64,000 bases of DNA from Pseudomonas sp. N40(2020) (GTDB lineage: Bacteria > Pseudomonadota > Gammaproteobacteria > Pseudomonadales > Pseudomonadaceae): assembly GCF_014472415.1 (NCBI RefSeq), contig NZ_JACSZV010000036.1, forward strand, positions 1 to 64,000. Direction: 5' to 3'. The position numbers were made by a program, and so were the translations under genes. Shown here one piece after another: positions 44,201 to 53,231 of the stretch. The notes under the pieces were generated by a model that saw only the letters and a list, made by a program, of their open reading frames with translations, was not told the origin of the DNA and searched no databases. Each line of letters begins with the position of its first letter. Position 1 is the stretch's first letter.

Positions 44201-44426
44201 CCACCCGCTTGCGCGCTTCTGCACGCTGTTCTGGCGTCGCGTTCTTCAACCACTGCGGCACAACAGCGTCGAACTTCTTCAACATTGCAAAGTTACTTTC
44301 AGACATCGCTTGTAATGTCAGGGGCGTAGCGGCCTTGACGATTTCAATATGTTCCGCAATCAAAGAACCTTGATCATTATTTTTAGCAGACTCCAACACC
44401 GACGACGAACCACGAAGTTCAGACAT
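41202..44426 (-). CDS. Giant DUF6543 protein B with putative SGC-type deamidase end
   Basis: A 1074-residue relative of proteins A and C. The core carries YIPDDPD near residue 308, then a hydrophobic segment (LGLAALNLLSFIIPPLGLVMLGVSAVQLMDELLEG) and a block starting VETPAGQKRLWRPDLEPY that matches VKLPDGKPALWFPDIAPY of protein C. The C-terminal 170 residues differ: TFSGCSFTV (Cys933) followed 16 residues later by VRHVESG (His949). An SGC motif with a His 12-17 residues downstream is the active-site pattern of CNF1, BLF1 and CheD glutamine deamidases, so a deamidase fold is proposed by inference. A run of DDP units at about 312-328 comes from a 9-bp repeat. ATG 44426 has AAGGA 8 bases upstream; a frame to 44516 adds an unlikely N-terminus. 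No signal peptide is seen. Confidence 0.6.
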   Translation of the reverse strand: MSELRGSSSVLESAKNNDQGSLIAEHIEIVKAATPLTLQAMSESNFAMLKKFDAVVPQWLKNATPEQRAEARKRVEESIAAHTALNHVMAAVIKPHEFAEPLLKKAIHDKYGLELDVSQVQVNLSCKSDFHTSQVPAVTLLEAALHNCPEEKKQSFFFTPDCYTAGPGGKQVHVGLDVHEFINICRFLDLGKQYQAHLQAALKWDEPGAQEILNTLFVNYQKAALKAASYIALCKGDIQPKHYKALMSTISDEKTVQVDGKTEWYRGLSFNDMPVHSCIIFEFADPDDESVLDDFFPTVDGYAKNDFIAYIPDDPDDPDDPDDPDDPDHPVKHYATVTELKDRLTKQFLRRTENFTSEAPSDYQQFFSRFMRYKDRSTFYYSFTEDVPTSSGKPRFWDHTHRRQKQDPDFLLQLRVLDPSGEPWAQHYDIWTTLHREFNQRIFQDARDAVVSNADADARDSDSLLAIFLEVGLAALNLLSFIIPPLGLVMLGVSAVQLMDELLEGVEELSKGDKEAGWDHITDVLENIGLGVAAIPLFSAIHSELVPVETPAGQKRLWRPDLEPYRSDVSLEGVAPDDQWQYRIQSNEYVQVDGAVFEKIVEPDTGQSRIPHPTRAQAYQPILEQDQAGEWRHPLGRAAKTAVPKPQGFNNKDFRRYAVKPSEVAGREPNAKGIITSADGGRFYIRNVDAKGKVAVYWVRSDFLMNSDIVDVIIVDPNTNRTQGQRLLQIAPDQWQPVRTLGGDNPEVTDQAGADGASREQKPLPEVSDRPVWTRSPFAQESLPNGLSEPVIEVVGLKDVRHLSYFWGEYQDVPFTARPTNIHQALSAPEFEHLPINSDLFNPKYWLSGVDPQMLNREGGGQMIFSMQRMTLAGAVKGEFNAIKVVELSAGELPGQLDAVQGYWAPQGGYMDIPVHPGWAEPDHVFTPTFSGCSFTVDQMGENVLRVRHVESGREAAQYNDLPAHEHGWGKSADMVFPDYGLGNDNNGNAYVVLTGFAFMKYDRTAGKWAIHYQSHYGAPVIHRFSKLDAGWFGDPTRIVRAYPEARVVRTGSIPVKTVVRQTQPSSTDAAIPA
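43440..43493. repeat. 9-bp in-frame tandem repeat in giant gene B
   Basis: Five perfect copies of atcatcggg (43449-43493) and one degenerate copy, atgatcggg (43440-43448). On the coding strand each unit reads Pro-Asp-Asp and extends the YIPDDPD motif shared with proteins A and C, which have no expansion. Copy number can change without breaking the frame. Confidence 0.93.
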
Positions 44427-44707
44427 GACATCTTCCTTGATAAATAGAATTGAACATCGAGTAAACTTCAAAACTATCGAGATGCAAAGTTCGCAAGTGC
44501 TACCAGAATTTGGCAATGTTCCCTTATTAAAAACAAACAGCGCATCAAAGTCAGACTTGTAACAATGCCATTCATGGCGTGACTGAACCGTCTCCCTGTC
44601 ACGGGTGGTGCCCTCACGTGCCCATCCGGACGATCGACCCCTTCACAATTTTTTCACCACCGCCAACCACCGTCTAAGCTTCAGACAAGTCCGATCAATC
44701 TGCGTGA
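44427..44707. promoter_or_regulatory. Divergent region between giant gene B and the PBP-like gene
   Basis: 281 bases, AT-rich next to gene B (cccttattaaaaacaaacagc). It must hold both promoters. No operator or hairpin was identified. Confidence 0.35.
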
Positions 44708-47700
44708 ATGGATCAATCGACTATGGGCGCTTTGTGGCAAACCGATTCGAGTAAAGCCGTGGTTCCGACTGAACATATGGATGATCAAGCGCCTGTCCCT
44801 GAAAAAACCCGCCGCCGCCGGCACGGGTGGAAGGCTTTCTGGTTGTTGCTGCTGATTATCGCGGTGGTGGTGGGGCTTGCCGCGTCCAAAGAGATGCGCA
44901 CCTCGCGCTTTCAATCCCGTGAGCTCAGCCAATATGCCGCCTCGCTGACCTACAAACTGGAGCCCGGGCCCAGTGAAGCCATTCGCTATCCGGGTAACGG
45001 GCCGTTCGATCTGCGTCTGGGTTACAGCGCCCTCGATGAGTTCCTGCCGCGCCTGCTCAAGCGCAATTATGTTGTCACCGAGCAGACACGCTTTTCGCCC
45101 GCGCTGCTCAGCTACACCGACAAAGGTCTGTTCGTACCGTATTCCGAGAAGATTCAGGCCGGGCTATCGATCACCGATTGCCGGGCCGCGCCGCTGTACA
45201 AGTACAACTATCCGCAGCAACTGTATGCGAGCTTCGCGACGATTCCGCCGGTAGTGGTCAGCAGCCTGTTGTTCATAGAAAACCGTTTTCTGCTGGATCC
45301 CAAACAACCGCTCGCCAATCCGGCGGTGGACTGGCCACGGTTCGGCATGGCCGCGTGGTCGCAAGTGGCGAAGGTACTGCACCTGCCCGGGCAATCGGCC
45401 GGCGGCAGTACGTTGGCCACGCAATTGGAGAAGTACCGGCATTCGCCTGATGGCCTGACCGTGTCCGGCGCCGAGAAAATCCGCCAGATGATGTCCGCCA
45501 GCGTGCGCGCCTATCAGCCCGGCCCGAAAACCCTGGAAGCGCGGCAGAACATCGTGCGCGATTACCTCAACAGCGTGCCGCTGTCGGCAGTGCCGGGGCA
45601 TGGCGAAGTGCATGGCATGGCCGAAGGCTTGCGGGTCTGGTACGGCAGCGATTTCAACAAGGCCAACGCCCAGTTGAACAGCCCGGCAACGGATGCGAAA
45701 ACCATGGCCGACAAAGGCCTGGCCCTGCGCGAAATGCTCTCGCTGATGATTGCCCAGCGGCGCCCGTCGCATTACCTGACCAAGGGCCGTGAAGAACTCT
45801 CCGACCTCACCGACAGCCACCTGCGCCTGCTCAAGCAAAGCGGCGTGATCGACAGCGCCCTCGCCGATGCTGCGCTCGCCAGCAAGGTCAGCTACCGCGA
45901 CTGGCAGACTCAGCCGACCATGCAGCCGATTGAAACCAACAAAGGCATCAGCGCTGCCCGCAGTCGTCTGGCGAGCATGCTCAACCGCCCGTTGTACGAT
46001 CTCGACCGCCTCGACCTTTCGGCCACCAGTACCCTGCAGGGCGACCTGCAAACTCAGGCCACCGCCTACCTGAAGAAACTCGCCGATCCGGCTTATGCCG
46101 GCGAAATCGGTTTGCTCGGTGAACGTCTGTTGACGCCGACCAGCACCACGCAGGTGCGCTACAGCTTCACCCTGTTCGAACTGACCCCGGACGGCTCGCG
46201 TGTACGGGTGCAAACCGACAGCACTGACCAGCCGTTCGACATCAACGAAGGCAGCAAACTCGAATTGGGCTCAACGGCGAAAATGCGCGTGCTCACCACG
46301 TACCTGCAAATCATCGCTGAACTGCACGACAAGTACGGCGAGATGAGCGTGCCGGAACTGAAAAAAATCGAGGTGCCCGATCAGGATCGCCTCAGCCAAT
46401 GGGTCATCGACTATCTGATTCAGAACAAGGATCACGACCTGTCGAAGATGCTCGGCGCCGCACTCGATCGCAAATACTCGGCCAGCCCCGGCGAGGCGTT
46501 TTTCACCGGCGGCGGATTGCACACCTTCAACAACTTTCGCAAGGAAGACAACGGCCGCATACCGACCCTGCGTGATGCCCTGCGTGAATCGATCAACCTG
46601 CCGTTCATTCGCCTGATGCGCGACGTGGTGCGCTACGTCACCTACTCCGGCCCCAACAGCAGTGCCGAGTTGCTCAAGGACGACCGCGACCCGCGACGCC
46701 AGGAATACCTGGCCAGTTTTGCCGACCGCGAAGGCACCTCGTTCCTGCTCAAGTTCTGGAAAAAATACAAAAACAAGAACACCCAGGCGCGCCTCGACAC
46801 GTTCCTCGACAGCATGCGTCCGACACCGATCCGCATGGCTGCCGTGCACCGTTATCTGTTGCCGAACGCCAGTCAGGAAGACTTCAACAGCTTCGTGCGC
46901 TCGCACCTCAAAGGCGCCAAGGTCACCGAGAAGCTCACCGATGATCGCCTGATCAGGCTCTACGACTCCTACGGCCCGGGCAGCTACGATCTGCCGGATC
47001 AAGGCTTCATCGCCAAGGTGCACCCGCTCGATCTGTGGCTGATGGGGTATCTGCTGAACAACCCGGACGCAACGTTCACCCAGATCGTCAAAGCCAGTCA
47101 CTTTGAGCGTCAGGAAGTCTACAGCTGGCTGTTCAAGAGCAAACACAAAGGCGCCCGTGACAGTCGCATCCGCACCATGCTCGAGATCGAAGCGTTTCTT
47201 GAGATTCACCAGCGCTGGCAAAAAGTCGGTTACCCGTTTGATCACCTGGTGCCATCGCTGGCCACCGCCATCGGCAGCTCCGGCGACCGTCCCGCCGCAC
47301 TGGCCGAGTTGATCGGCACCATCCTCAACGATGGCGTGCGCATGCCGACGCTGCGTATCGACAGCCTGCATTTTGCCGCCGACACACCTTATGAAACCCG
47401 GCTGGTCAATGACCCCAACGTCGGCAAACGAGTGATGCCGTCCGAAGTCGCCAACGCCATGCGCGAAGCCCTTTCGCAGGTGGTGGACGCCGGTACTGCA
47501 AAACGTGTTTCCGGCAGTTTCAAACTGGCTGATGGCAGCCCGCTGGCCATGGGTGGCAAAACGGGTACCGGCGACAACCGGATCGAGGCCATCGGCTCGG
47601 GAGGACGCATCCTCAGTTCGAAGTCGATCAACCGCACGGCGACCTTCGTGTTCTTCATCGGCGACCACCATTTCGGCACCCTCACCGCGTTCGTTCCTGG

Positions 47701-47869
47701 GCGCTCGGCGGAGAACTTCAAATTCACCTCGGCCCTGCCCGTGCAGGTGCTCAAGGGCATGGCGCCGATTCTCACGCCGTATTTGCAACCGGGCAGCGAC
47801 TCACAATGCCGTCCGGTGGAAACGCCCAAAGTTGCCATGGCCGACCCGATGCAACCCGCTACCAGGTAA
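44708..47869 (+). CDS. Bifunctional-type penicillin-binding protein (GT51 + transpeptidase)
   Basis: A 1053-residue membrane-anchored peptidoglycan synthase. One N-terminal helix (about 42-60) follows an Arg-rich patch. The GT51 part has FIENRFLLD (Glu191) and SAGGSTLATQLEKY. The transpeptidase part has ELGSTAKMRV (Ser522-x-x-Lys525), RESINLPF as the SxN motif and GGKTGTGDN (KTG at 951-953), so all penicillin-binding motifs are present. The protein is longer than typical class A PBPs because of inserts between the motifs. The start lacks a strong ribosome-binding site; ATG codons at 44723 and 44777 are alternatives. It lies between giant genes B (divergent) and C (same strand). Confidence 0.82.
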   Translation: MDQSTMGALWQTDSSKAVVPTEHMDDQAPVPEKTRRRRHGWKAFWLLLLIIAVVVGLAASKEMRTSRFQSRELSQYAASLTYKLEPGPSEAIRYPGNGPFDLRLGYSALDEFLPRLLKRNYVVTEQTRFSPALLSYTDKGLFVPYSEKIQAGLSITDCRAAPLYKYNYPQQLYASFATIPPVVVSSLLFIENRFLLDPKQPLANPAVDWPRFGMAAWSQVAKVLHLPGQSAGGSTLATQLEKYRHSPDGLTVSGAEKIRQMMSASVRAYQPGPKTLEARQNIVRDYLNSVPLSAVPGHGEVHGMAEGLRVWYGSDFNKANAQLNSPATDAKTMADKGLALREMLSLMIAQRRPSHYLTKGREELSDLTDSHLRLLKQSGVIDSALADAALASKVSYRDWQTQPTMQPIETNKGISAARSRLASMLNRPLYDLDRLDLSATSTLQGDLQTQATAYLKKLADPAYAGEIGLLGERLLTPTSTTQVRYSFTLFELTPDGSRVRVQTDSTDQPFDINEGSKLELGSTAKMRVLTTYLQIIAELHDKYGEMSVPELKKIEVPDQDRLSQWVIDYLIQNKDHDLSKMLGAALDRKYSASPGEAFFTGGGLHTFNNFRKEDNGRIPTLRDALRESINLPFIRLMRDVVRYVTYSGPNSSAELLKDDRDPRRQEYLASFADREGTSFLLKFWKKYKNKNTQARLDTFLDSMRPTPIRMAAVHRYLLPNASQEDFNSFVRSHLKGAKVTEKLTDDRLIRLYDSYGPGSYDLPDQGFIAKVHPLDLWLMGYLLNNPDATFTQIVKASHFERQEVYSWLFKSKHKGARDSRIRTMLEIEAFLEIHQRWQKVGYPFDHLVPSLATAIGSSGDRPAALAELIGTILNDGVRMPTLRIDSLHFAADTPYETRLVNDPNVGKRVMPSEVANAMREALSQVVDAGTAKRVSGSFKLADGSPLAMGGKTGTGDNRIEAIGSGGRILSSKSINRTATFVFFIGDHHFGTLTAFVPGRSAENFKFTSALPVQVLKGMAPILTPYLQPGSDSQCRPVETPKVAMADPMQPATR

Positions 47870-47919
47870 CAAATCGTGTCGGGCATTTCTGATTCAGGGT
47901 GACGTTTTTTCCTGTTCGC

Positions 47920-47971
47920 GGGTGGTACTTATACATTTTTCAAATTCGAATTTTCGTCGGGTTAACCACCC
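47920..47971. promoter_or_regulatory. Nested palindromes upstream of giant gene C
   Basis: A perfect 12-bp palindrome AAATTCGAATTT (47942-47953) sits inside a 7-bp inverted repeat GGGTGGT (47920-47926) / ACCACCC (47965-47971), in an AT-rich stretch 92 bases before the start of gene C. This could be an operator and promoter area. Confidence 0.35.
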
Positions 47972-48062
47972 TCAACGCCGTTTGCTCGCTGATCTTTGAA
48001 CTTTTGTTTTGACCCTTCGCAGGTAGGCTGACCACTCCTCCAACAATCAAGGATGATTGGCC

Positions 48063-51000
48063 ATGTCTGACTCACCCGTGCCTGTCGATAAACCGGACAA
48101 AGGGCGGCACTACGAACTCATTTCCAGCGCAGTCGATGACGCTTTCAAGACCGCCACGATCAGTCGAGGTCTGGCACTGGCAGCGACGCCACTGAGCGTC
48201 GAGCCTTGGTACACCACTGCGCCAGCGGCGTATCTGGAAAAGCTCAAAGTCGCCAATATCAAAGCCTGGGTCTCCCAGAATCAGGTCGACCATCTGCTAG
48301 AAAAAATCGATCTGCAAGCCTTCGCCATTCCCCTGCTGCAGACAAAGATCAAGGAACGCCATGGCATCGACGTCGACGTCAAAAACACTTGGCTACGCCT
48401 GTACATGCCCAAAAGCACACCTTGGTATGCGCTGAATATCTCCGAAGGCGCCAAGGCCCGTGATGTGTCCCTGCTGGATGCCGCGCTGCACAACTTCGCC
48501 AGCGGCGAAAGGGTCGCCGCCGGCTCGGACTTCATCAGCAAACCCGATCAGCTCGGCAACTTCGATATCCAGCCGATCAAACACACAATGAGCGTCAACC
48601 AGTTCCAGGCCCTGTGCCGGGAGCTGAACCTCGGCGCGCAATACAAAAAACATCTCGAAAGCTATTTACTGCCCGGTGAGCCTCTTGCCGAATCGGTGTT
48701 GAAACACAAAGTCATCGACAGCCAGAAAGACGCACTGGCCGTCGCGGCTCATCTGGCATTGATCAAAAATGACATCGAGTACGACGCCTACAAGATGCTG
48801 CTCGATATGGCGGGCAACCAGACCCGGCTGATGCTCAATGGCAGAAGGATGCAATGTTGCGACCTGTCGATGCTGGGTACGCGGTTGACCGGCGTTCTGT
48901 TGCTGATGGCGGCGGTACGCGACAACCGTGGGATCAACCGGCTGATTGTCTACATCCCGCATGATCCCGACCATCCGCTGAAGGAATACCCCTCGCCCCA
49001 GGCGTTCAGTGCTGAACTGGCGCGTCAGTTGCGCGAAGACAACGTCAGCGTTTCGACGAAACAGAGCTACCGACAGTTCTTCAGCCAGTTTGTCGATCAT
49101 CAGCAGCGCGGGCACTTTTTCGCCGACCTTGAGCAACGCTTGTTCATCACCCGATACCACAAGCCGACCGACGCTACCGATCAACGTCCAGCGTGGCGCA
49201 AGGACCCCGTACCCGACCCGCGCCTGCGCCTGGAACACCTGCCGTTGGCGCCGGATTACTGGACGCATGCCTACCAGCAGAAACTCAACAAGACCCTCAA
49301 TGATGCCCGCGAAATCGCCGTGTCCACTGCCGACGCCGACAGCAACGCGCGCTGGGCCTGGTGGGACAACTTCAAGAAGATCGTGTCGGACATTTTCAAT
49401 GCCGCGCTGTTTGTCGCCACGCCGTTTGTGCCGGGGTTGGGCCAGGTGATGCTGGTTTACACGGCTTATCAGATCACCACTGACGTTGTCGAAGGCCTGG
49501 TCGATCTCGCCGAAGGGCTCTGGCAAGAAGTGGGCGAACACGTGACCAGTGTGGTGTCGAGCCTGATCCAACTGGCGGCATTTGGCATCGGAAGCAAAAT
49601 CGGCGACACGTTCAAGCTCAAACTGTCGAAGCTGATCGAGGGCATGAAGCCGGTGAAACTGCCTGATGGCAAACCGGCGCTGTGGTTCCCGGATATTGCC
49701 CCTTACGAACAGAAAAAACTCACCCTGCCGGCCGCCTCGAAACCCGACAGACAAGGCCTGCATCAAGTGGGCAGCGCGAACATTCTGCCACTGCAAGGCA
49801 AGCTCTACAGCGTCGAAAAGGCCTCAACACAAACCGACTCCAGAACCCACCGGATCAAACACCCTTCGCGCCCCAACGCCTACCGACCGAAGATTGAACA
49901 TAACGATCATGGCGCCTGGCTGCACGAAGCCGAGAGTCCGCACGACTGGGCGGATCAAACCCTGATGGAGCGCCTGGGCCATAACGTCGAACGCTTCTCG
50001 CCCGCTGAGCTAGAACAGATCCGTATCAGCAGCGGCACCGACACCGATGCCCTGCGTCAGATACATAGTGACAACAGCCCGCCGCCGCCACTGCTGGCCG
50101 ATACCATCAAACGGTTCGCCGCGTATGACGATGTCCAGCAATCAAGCGCCAATATTCGCGACGGCCACCCGATCCCCGCCGACGCCGTCTGGTTTGATCC
50201 CATCACCACCGGTTTGCCCGGATGGCCGCGTGAGCGAGCGCTGAGGGTGTACGAACATGCCGACTTGAGCGGGAATTCGCGCAAGTACGGCAATCCCGGC
50301 GCGACGGACGCCAACACGCTGAACATCAGCCACGCAGATCTCAATTACGGCAGGCTGCCCGAGCGCCTCGCAACTTTTCTCGATGACGCCGAAAGCAAAG
50401 CCCTGCTCGGTCGTGACATCACGCCAGCGGAGCGCCCTCAGGCCCTGCGCAATCTGCTGGCAGATGCGGTGCTGAGCCGTCAGGGCGAAGTCGCCGAGCG
50501 TGTCTACCAGGCTGAGGAGCGATCCAGCAAGACCGATATGCGGGTGGTTCGCCAGACATTTCCGAAAATGCCGCTGACCCTGGCGGAGAAACTTCTGAGC
50601 CAGGCCAAACCCGCCGAGCTGGAGCGAATCGCCAACGAGAACCGCTTGCCCCTGCGTCTCAAGGCACAAGCCCGGGAGCTGGATTTCGAGGCCTCGGCCG
50701 CTCGGGCCTATGAAGGGTTTTTTCATGAGCAAAAGCTGGCCCCGGAGACTGAACGACTGACCCTCAATACCCTGAAATTTCATACCGACACCTTTGCCGA
50801 CTTGCGCATCGAGGTTCGCGAAGGCAGCTACGACGGGCCGTTGCGCTGTAGCGCCGGGGCGGATGACGCGGCGCTGGTGCGGCGGCTGATCAGAAACGAA
50901 TACGGTCAATACGAGGTGCTGGACGCGAACAACCGTCCCCTTCACGACGCCGGCGATCTTTATCAATCGATACTCAATGCGCTGCCCGATGACAAACGCG

Positions 51001-53186
51001 CGGCATTGGCCCAACAGAGCCCCGATGGCCACTCGCTCAAAGCCTGGGTCATGGAAAAATCCGCATCGGTTGGCGACCGCAGAACCTTGCTCGCCGAACC
51101 GCCCATTCGCCCAGTGGCGAGCATTGAGACCGAAAACCTGGTACGTGGCTGGCCGTGGTTTTTTGCTGAAAAAACACCCGAACAGAGGGTTCGCAAGCTG
51201 TTCCCGAAAATGAACGACACAGAGGTGACAACCTTCATCGAGTCGCTGCAGAGCAAGGGCGATTCTGTCGAGGCCATCAAACGACTGGAAAGCGAACGCA
51301 ATGAACTGCACAACACACTGCAGAGTTGGCGTGAAAGCTATCCGGGCGATGTGGACAACTTTGGTGACCCTATCTTTGGCACATCAAGGGACTACCTGCA
51401 AAACGGTGGAAGGCATATCGAAGAGCGGCTGATCGAGTGCTTTGAACGTGAAAGTGCCCTCTTTGGCGAGCGCAGCAATCACCCGGAGCAAGGCTACACA
51501 CTGGACTTGTCCACCGACCTTTCAAGCCCGCAGATTGACCGCTGGTGGCGCGATCTGCGAAAGCGTCCTGGCATGAAAAAATTCCTCGATCAGATCACCG
51601 CACTGAAGCTCGACAATGCGAAATTTTCCGCAAACACCAACGGACTCCTGAACGATTTCCCGCAGGTTCGCCAATTGAGCGCGCGCCAATGCGGCTTGAC
51701 CGAATTCTCCCAAGGGTTAGGGCAATTGCGTCAGCTCGAAAGCCTGGACCTGACTGACAACCGCATCATCCTCAACGCTCGCAGCCAGGAACAGCTGAGT
51801 GGCCTCACCCGCCTGCAATCGCTCACCCTCAACGGCAATCCACTGCGGCAGCCACCCAATGTGGCGCGGATGTACCGACTGCACGATTTGAACCTGGCCA
51901 ATACCCGTATCCAGTCCTGGCCGGAGGGGCTGTTCAAGGTTGGGAATGTGGACAGACAACGCCCGCGCGGGTTTGCCCTCGACATGCGCGACTGCCCGAT
52001 CAGCAGCCTTCCCGAAGTCACGCCGGGTTCCGATCAGGCGTTCGTGCTCAGTCGCGCACGCTTCGATACGGCGAAGCTGTCCGATGCCGACCGCATCCGT
52101 TTTAGCAATTATCGCCAGTCAGCAGGCTTTTCCCGTCAGCAGGCGTATGCCCCGGCGGTCAGTGACGAGCTGGCCCATTGGCAGTTGTTTGCGGATGAGC
52201 CGACGGACTTCAGCCCTTCGGTGTCTTACCGCAAGTACCGGGAGGAGTCCTGGCACGATGTGCTGGCAGAGCCTGGCGCCGAAGGTTTGTTCAAGGTCAT
52301 CCGCAAACAGCGGGACGCCATGGATTACCAATCCGACAAGTCGCGCAAAGCGTTGACGCAACGGGTCTGGGAGCTGATCGATGCCGCTGCGCTGGACAGC
52401 GAACTGCGCGAAGAACTGTTCAAGCACGCCCGCGAACCCGACAACTGCAGAGAGGGTGGAGCGCAATTGTTCAACTACCTGGGCATGAAGGTTTTGGTGT
52501 CGAAGGCCTATGCGCAGTCGACCTCCGCCAAGGTACTGGACCTGAACCTTACACGGCTCGCACGCAGTGCAGCGCGTCTTGATCGGGTTACGGATGTGGC
52601 CTTGCAAGAGGTCAAACGCCAAGAGCAACAGCACCTGATCAACCCTCGATACAATATGGCGCCCGATGACATAGAAGTGCACATGGCCTATGAGACGGGT
52701 CTGGCCAAGCGTCTGGAGCTGCCTTGGCAGTCCGAAAGCATGCGCTATCAGCCTCGTTCGGGCGTGGATCAAATCAAGATCGACGCGGCTTACGACTCGA
52801 TCCTTGCCCGCGAGGCAGGCAATGGTCTGGTCGACGGCATGATCGATCTCTATGGCGACCCCTTCTGGGAACGCCATTTACGCCGAACCCATCCAACCCG
52901 GTACGAAACCAATGATCGTCTCTTTGAGGAGAAACCGGGGCTGCTCGATGAGTTGCGTACAGCGCAGGCAGAATGGGCGAGCCCGACCCCTCAAACGCAC
53001 ATGAGCCTGCTCCAGCGCAGGATCGAACGCCTGGCAGATCAATTGAACATTGCTCACCGCGAGGTGTTCAGCGGCGACCCCATGAGCGATGCACGCTACA
53101 ACCGGTTGTTGAACGACATCGGTTATGCGCGCAACGAACTGAGCAGAACATTGACCCGCAAAGCGTTGCTCACAGCCGGTCTGTGA
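48063..53186 (+). CDS. Giant DUF6543 protein C with LRR and NEL E3-ligase domains
   Basis: A 1707-residue relative of A and B. The core has IVYIPHDPDHPLKEY near 296, a hydrophobic stretch at about 444-480 (ALFVATPFVPGLGQVMLVYTAYQ) and the block shared with B after it. Leucine-rich repeats lie at about 1178-1320 (LRQLESLDLTDNRI, LTRLQSLTLNGNPL, MYRLHDLNLANTRI). The last 330 residues match the NEL family of bacterial E3 ubiquitin ligases (IpaH/SspH type): LTQRVWELIDAAA, then DNCREGGAQLFNYLG with the catalytic Cys1462. The acid two residues after Cys is Glu (CRE) where IpaH proteins have Asp (CxD). The start is ATG 48063 with AAGGA 9 bases upstream; the TTG at 48057 is ignored. An E3 effector implies a eukaryotic target; the secretion route is unknown. 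Confidence 0.72.
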   Translation: MSDSPVPVDKPDKGRHYELISSAVDDAFKTATISRGLALAATPLSVEPWYTTAPAAYLEKLKVANIKAWVSQNQVDHLLEKIDLQAFAIPLLQTKIKERHGIDVDVKNTWLRLYMPKSTPWYALNISEGAKARDVSLLDAALHNFASGERVAAGSDFISKPDQLGNFDIQPIKHTMSVNQFQALCRELNLGAQYKKHLESYLLPGEPLAESVLKHKVIDSQKDALAVAAHLALIKNDIEYDAYKMLLDMAGNQTRLMLNGRRMQCCDLSMLGTRLTGVLLLMAAVRDNRGINRLIVYIPHDPDHPLKEYPSPQAFSAELARQLREDNVSVSTKQSYRQFFSQFVDHQQRGHFFADLEQRLFITRYHKPTDATDQRPAWRKDPVPDPRLRLEHLPLAPDYWTHAYQQKLNKTLNDAREIAVSTADADSNARWAWWDNFKKIVSDIFNAALFVATPFVPGLGQVMLVYTAYQITTDVVEGLVDLAEGLWQEVGEHVTSVVSSLIQLAAFGIGSKIGDTFKLKLSKLIEGMKPVKLPDGKPALWFPDIAPYEQKKLTLPAASKPDRQGLHQVGSANILPLQGKLYSVEKASTQTDSRTHRIKHPSRPNAYRPKIEHNDHGAWLHEAESPHDWADQTLMERLGHNVERFSPAELEQIRISSGTDTDALRQIHSDNSPPPPLLADTIKRFAAYDDVQQSSANIRDGHPIPADAVWFDPITTGLPGWPRERALRVYEHADLSGNSRKYGNPGATDANTLNISHADLNYGRLPERLATFLDDAESKALLGRDITPAERPQALRNLLADAVLSRQGEVAERVYQAEERSSKTDMRVVRQTFPKMPLTLAEKLLSQAKPAELERIANENRLPLRLKAQARELDFEASAARAYEGFFHEQKLAPETERLTLNTLKFHTDTFADLRIEVREGSYDGPLRCSAGADDAALVRRLIRNEYGQYEVLDANNRPLHDAGDLYQSILNALPDDKRAALAQQSPDGHSLKAWVMEKSASVGDRRTLLAEPPIRPVASIETENLVRGWPWFFAEKTPEQRVRKLFPKMNDTEVTTFIESLQSKGDSVEAIKRLESERNELHNTLQSWRESYPGDVDNFGDPIFGTSRDYLQNGGRHIEERLIECFERESALFGERSNHPEQGYTLDLSTDLSSPQIDRWWRDLRKRPGMKKFLDQITALKLDNAKFSANTNGLLNDFPQVRQLSARQCGLTEFSQGLGQLRQLESLDLTDNRIILNARSQEQLSGLTRLQSLTLNGNPLRQPPNVARMYRLHDLNLANTRIQSWPEGLFKVGNVDRQRPRGFALDMRDCPISSLPEVTPGSDQAFVLSRARFDTAKLSDADRIRFSNYRQSAGFSRQQAYAPAVSDELAHWQLFADEPTDFSPSVSYRKYREESWHDVLAEPGAEGLFKVIRKQRDAMDYQSDKSRKALTQRVWELIDAAALDSELREELFKHAREPDNCREGGAQLFNYLGMKVLVSKAYAQSTSAKVLDLNLTRLARSAARLDRVTDVALQEVKRQEQQHLINPRYNMAPDDIEVHMAYETGLAKRLELPWQSESMRYQPRSGVDQIKIDAAYDSILAREAGNGLVDGMIDLYGDPFWERHLRRTHPTRYETNDRLFEEKPGLLDELRTAQAEWASPTPQTHMSLLQRRIERLADQLNIAHREVFSGDPMSDARYNRLLNDIGYARNELSRTLTRKALLTAGL

Positions 53187-53196
53187 CCCGCACTCT

Positions 53197-53228
53197 TTTG
53201 CGCCAGCCCTTTGCAGGGCTGGCGCAAA
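53197..53228. terminator. Perfect 14-bp hairpin between convergent genes
   Basis: tttgcgccagccct and agggctggcgcaaa pair perfectly around a ttgc loop between giant gene C and the last fimbrial gene. There is a short T-run before it and no long T tract after it; probably a bidirectional terminator. Confidence 0.7.
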
Positions 53229-53231
53229 GAT

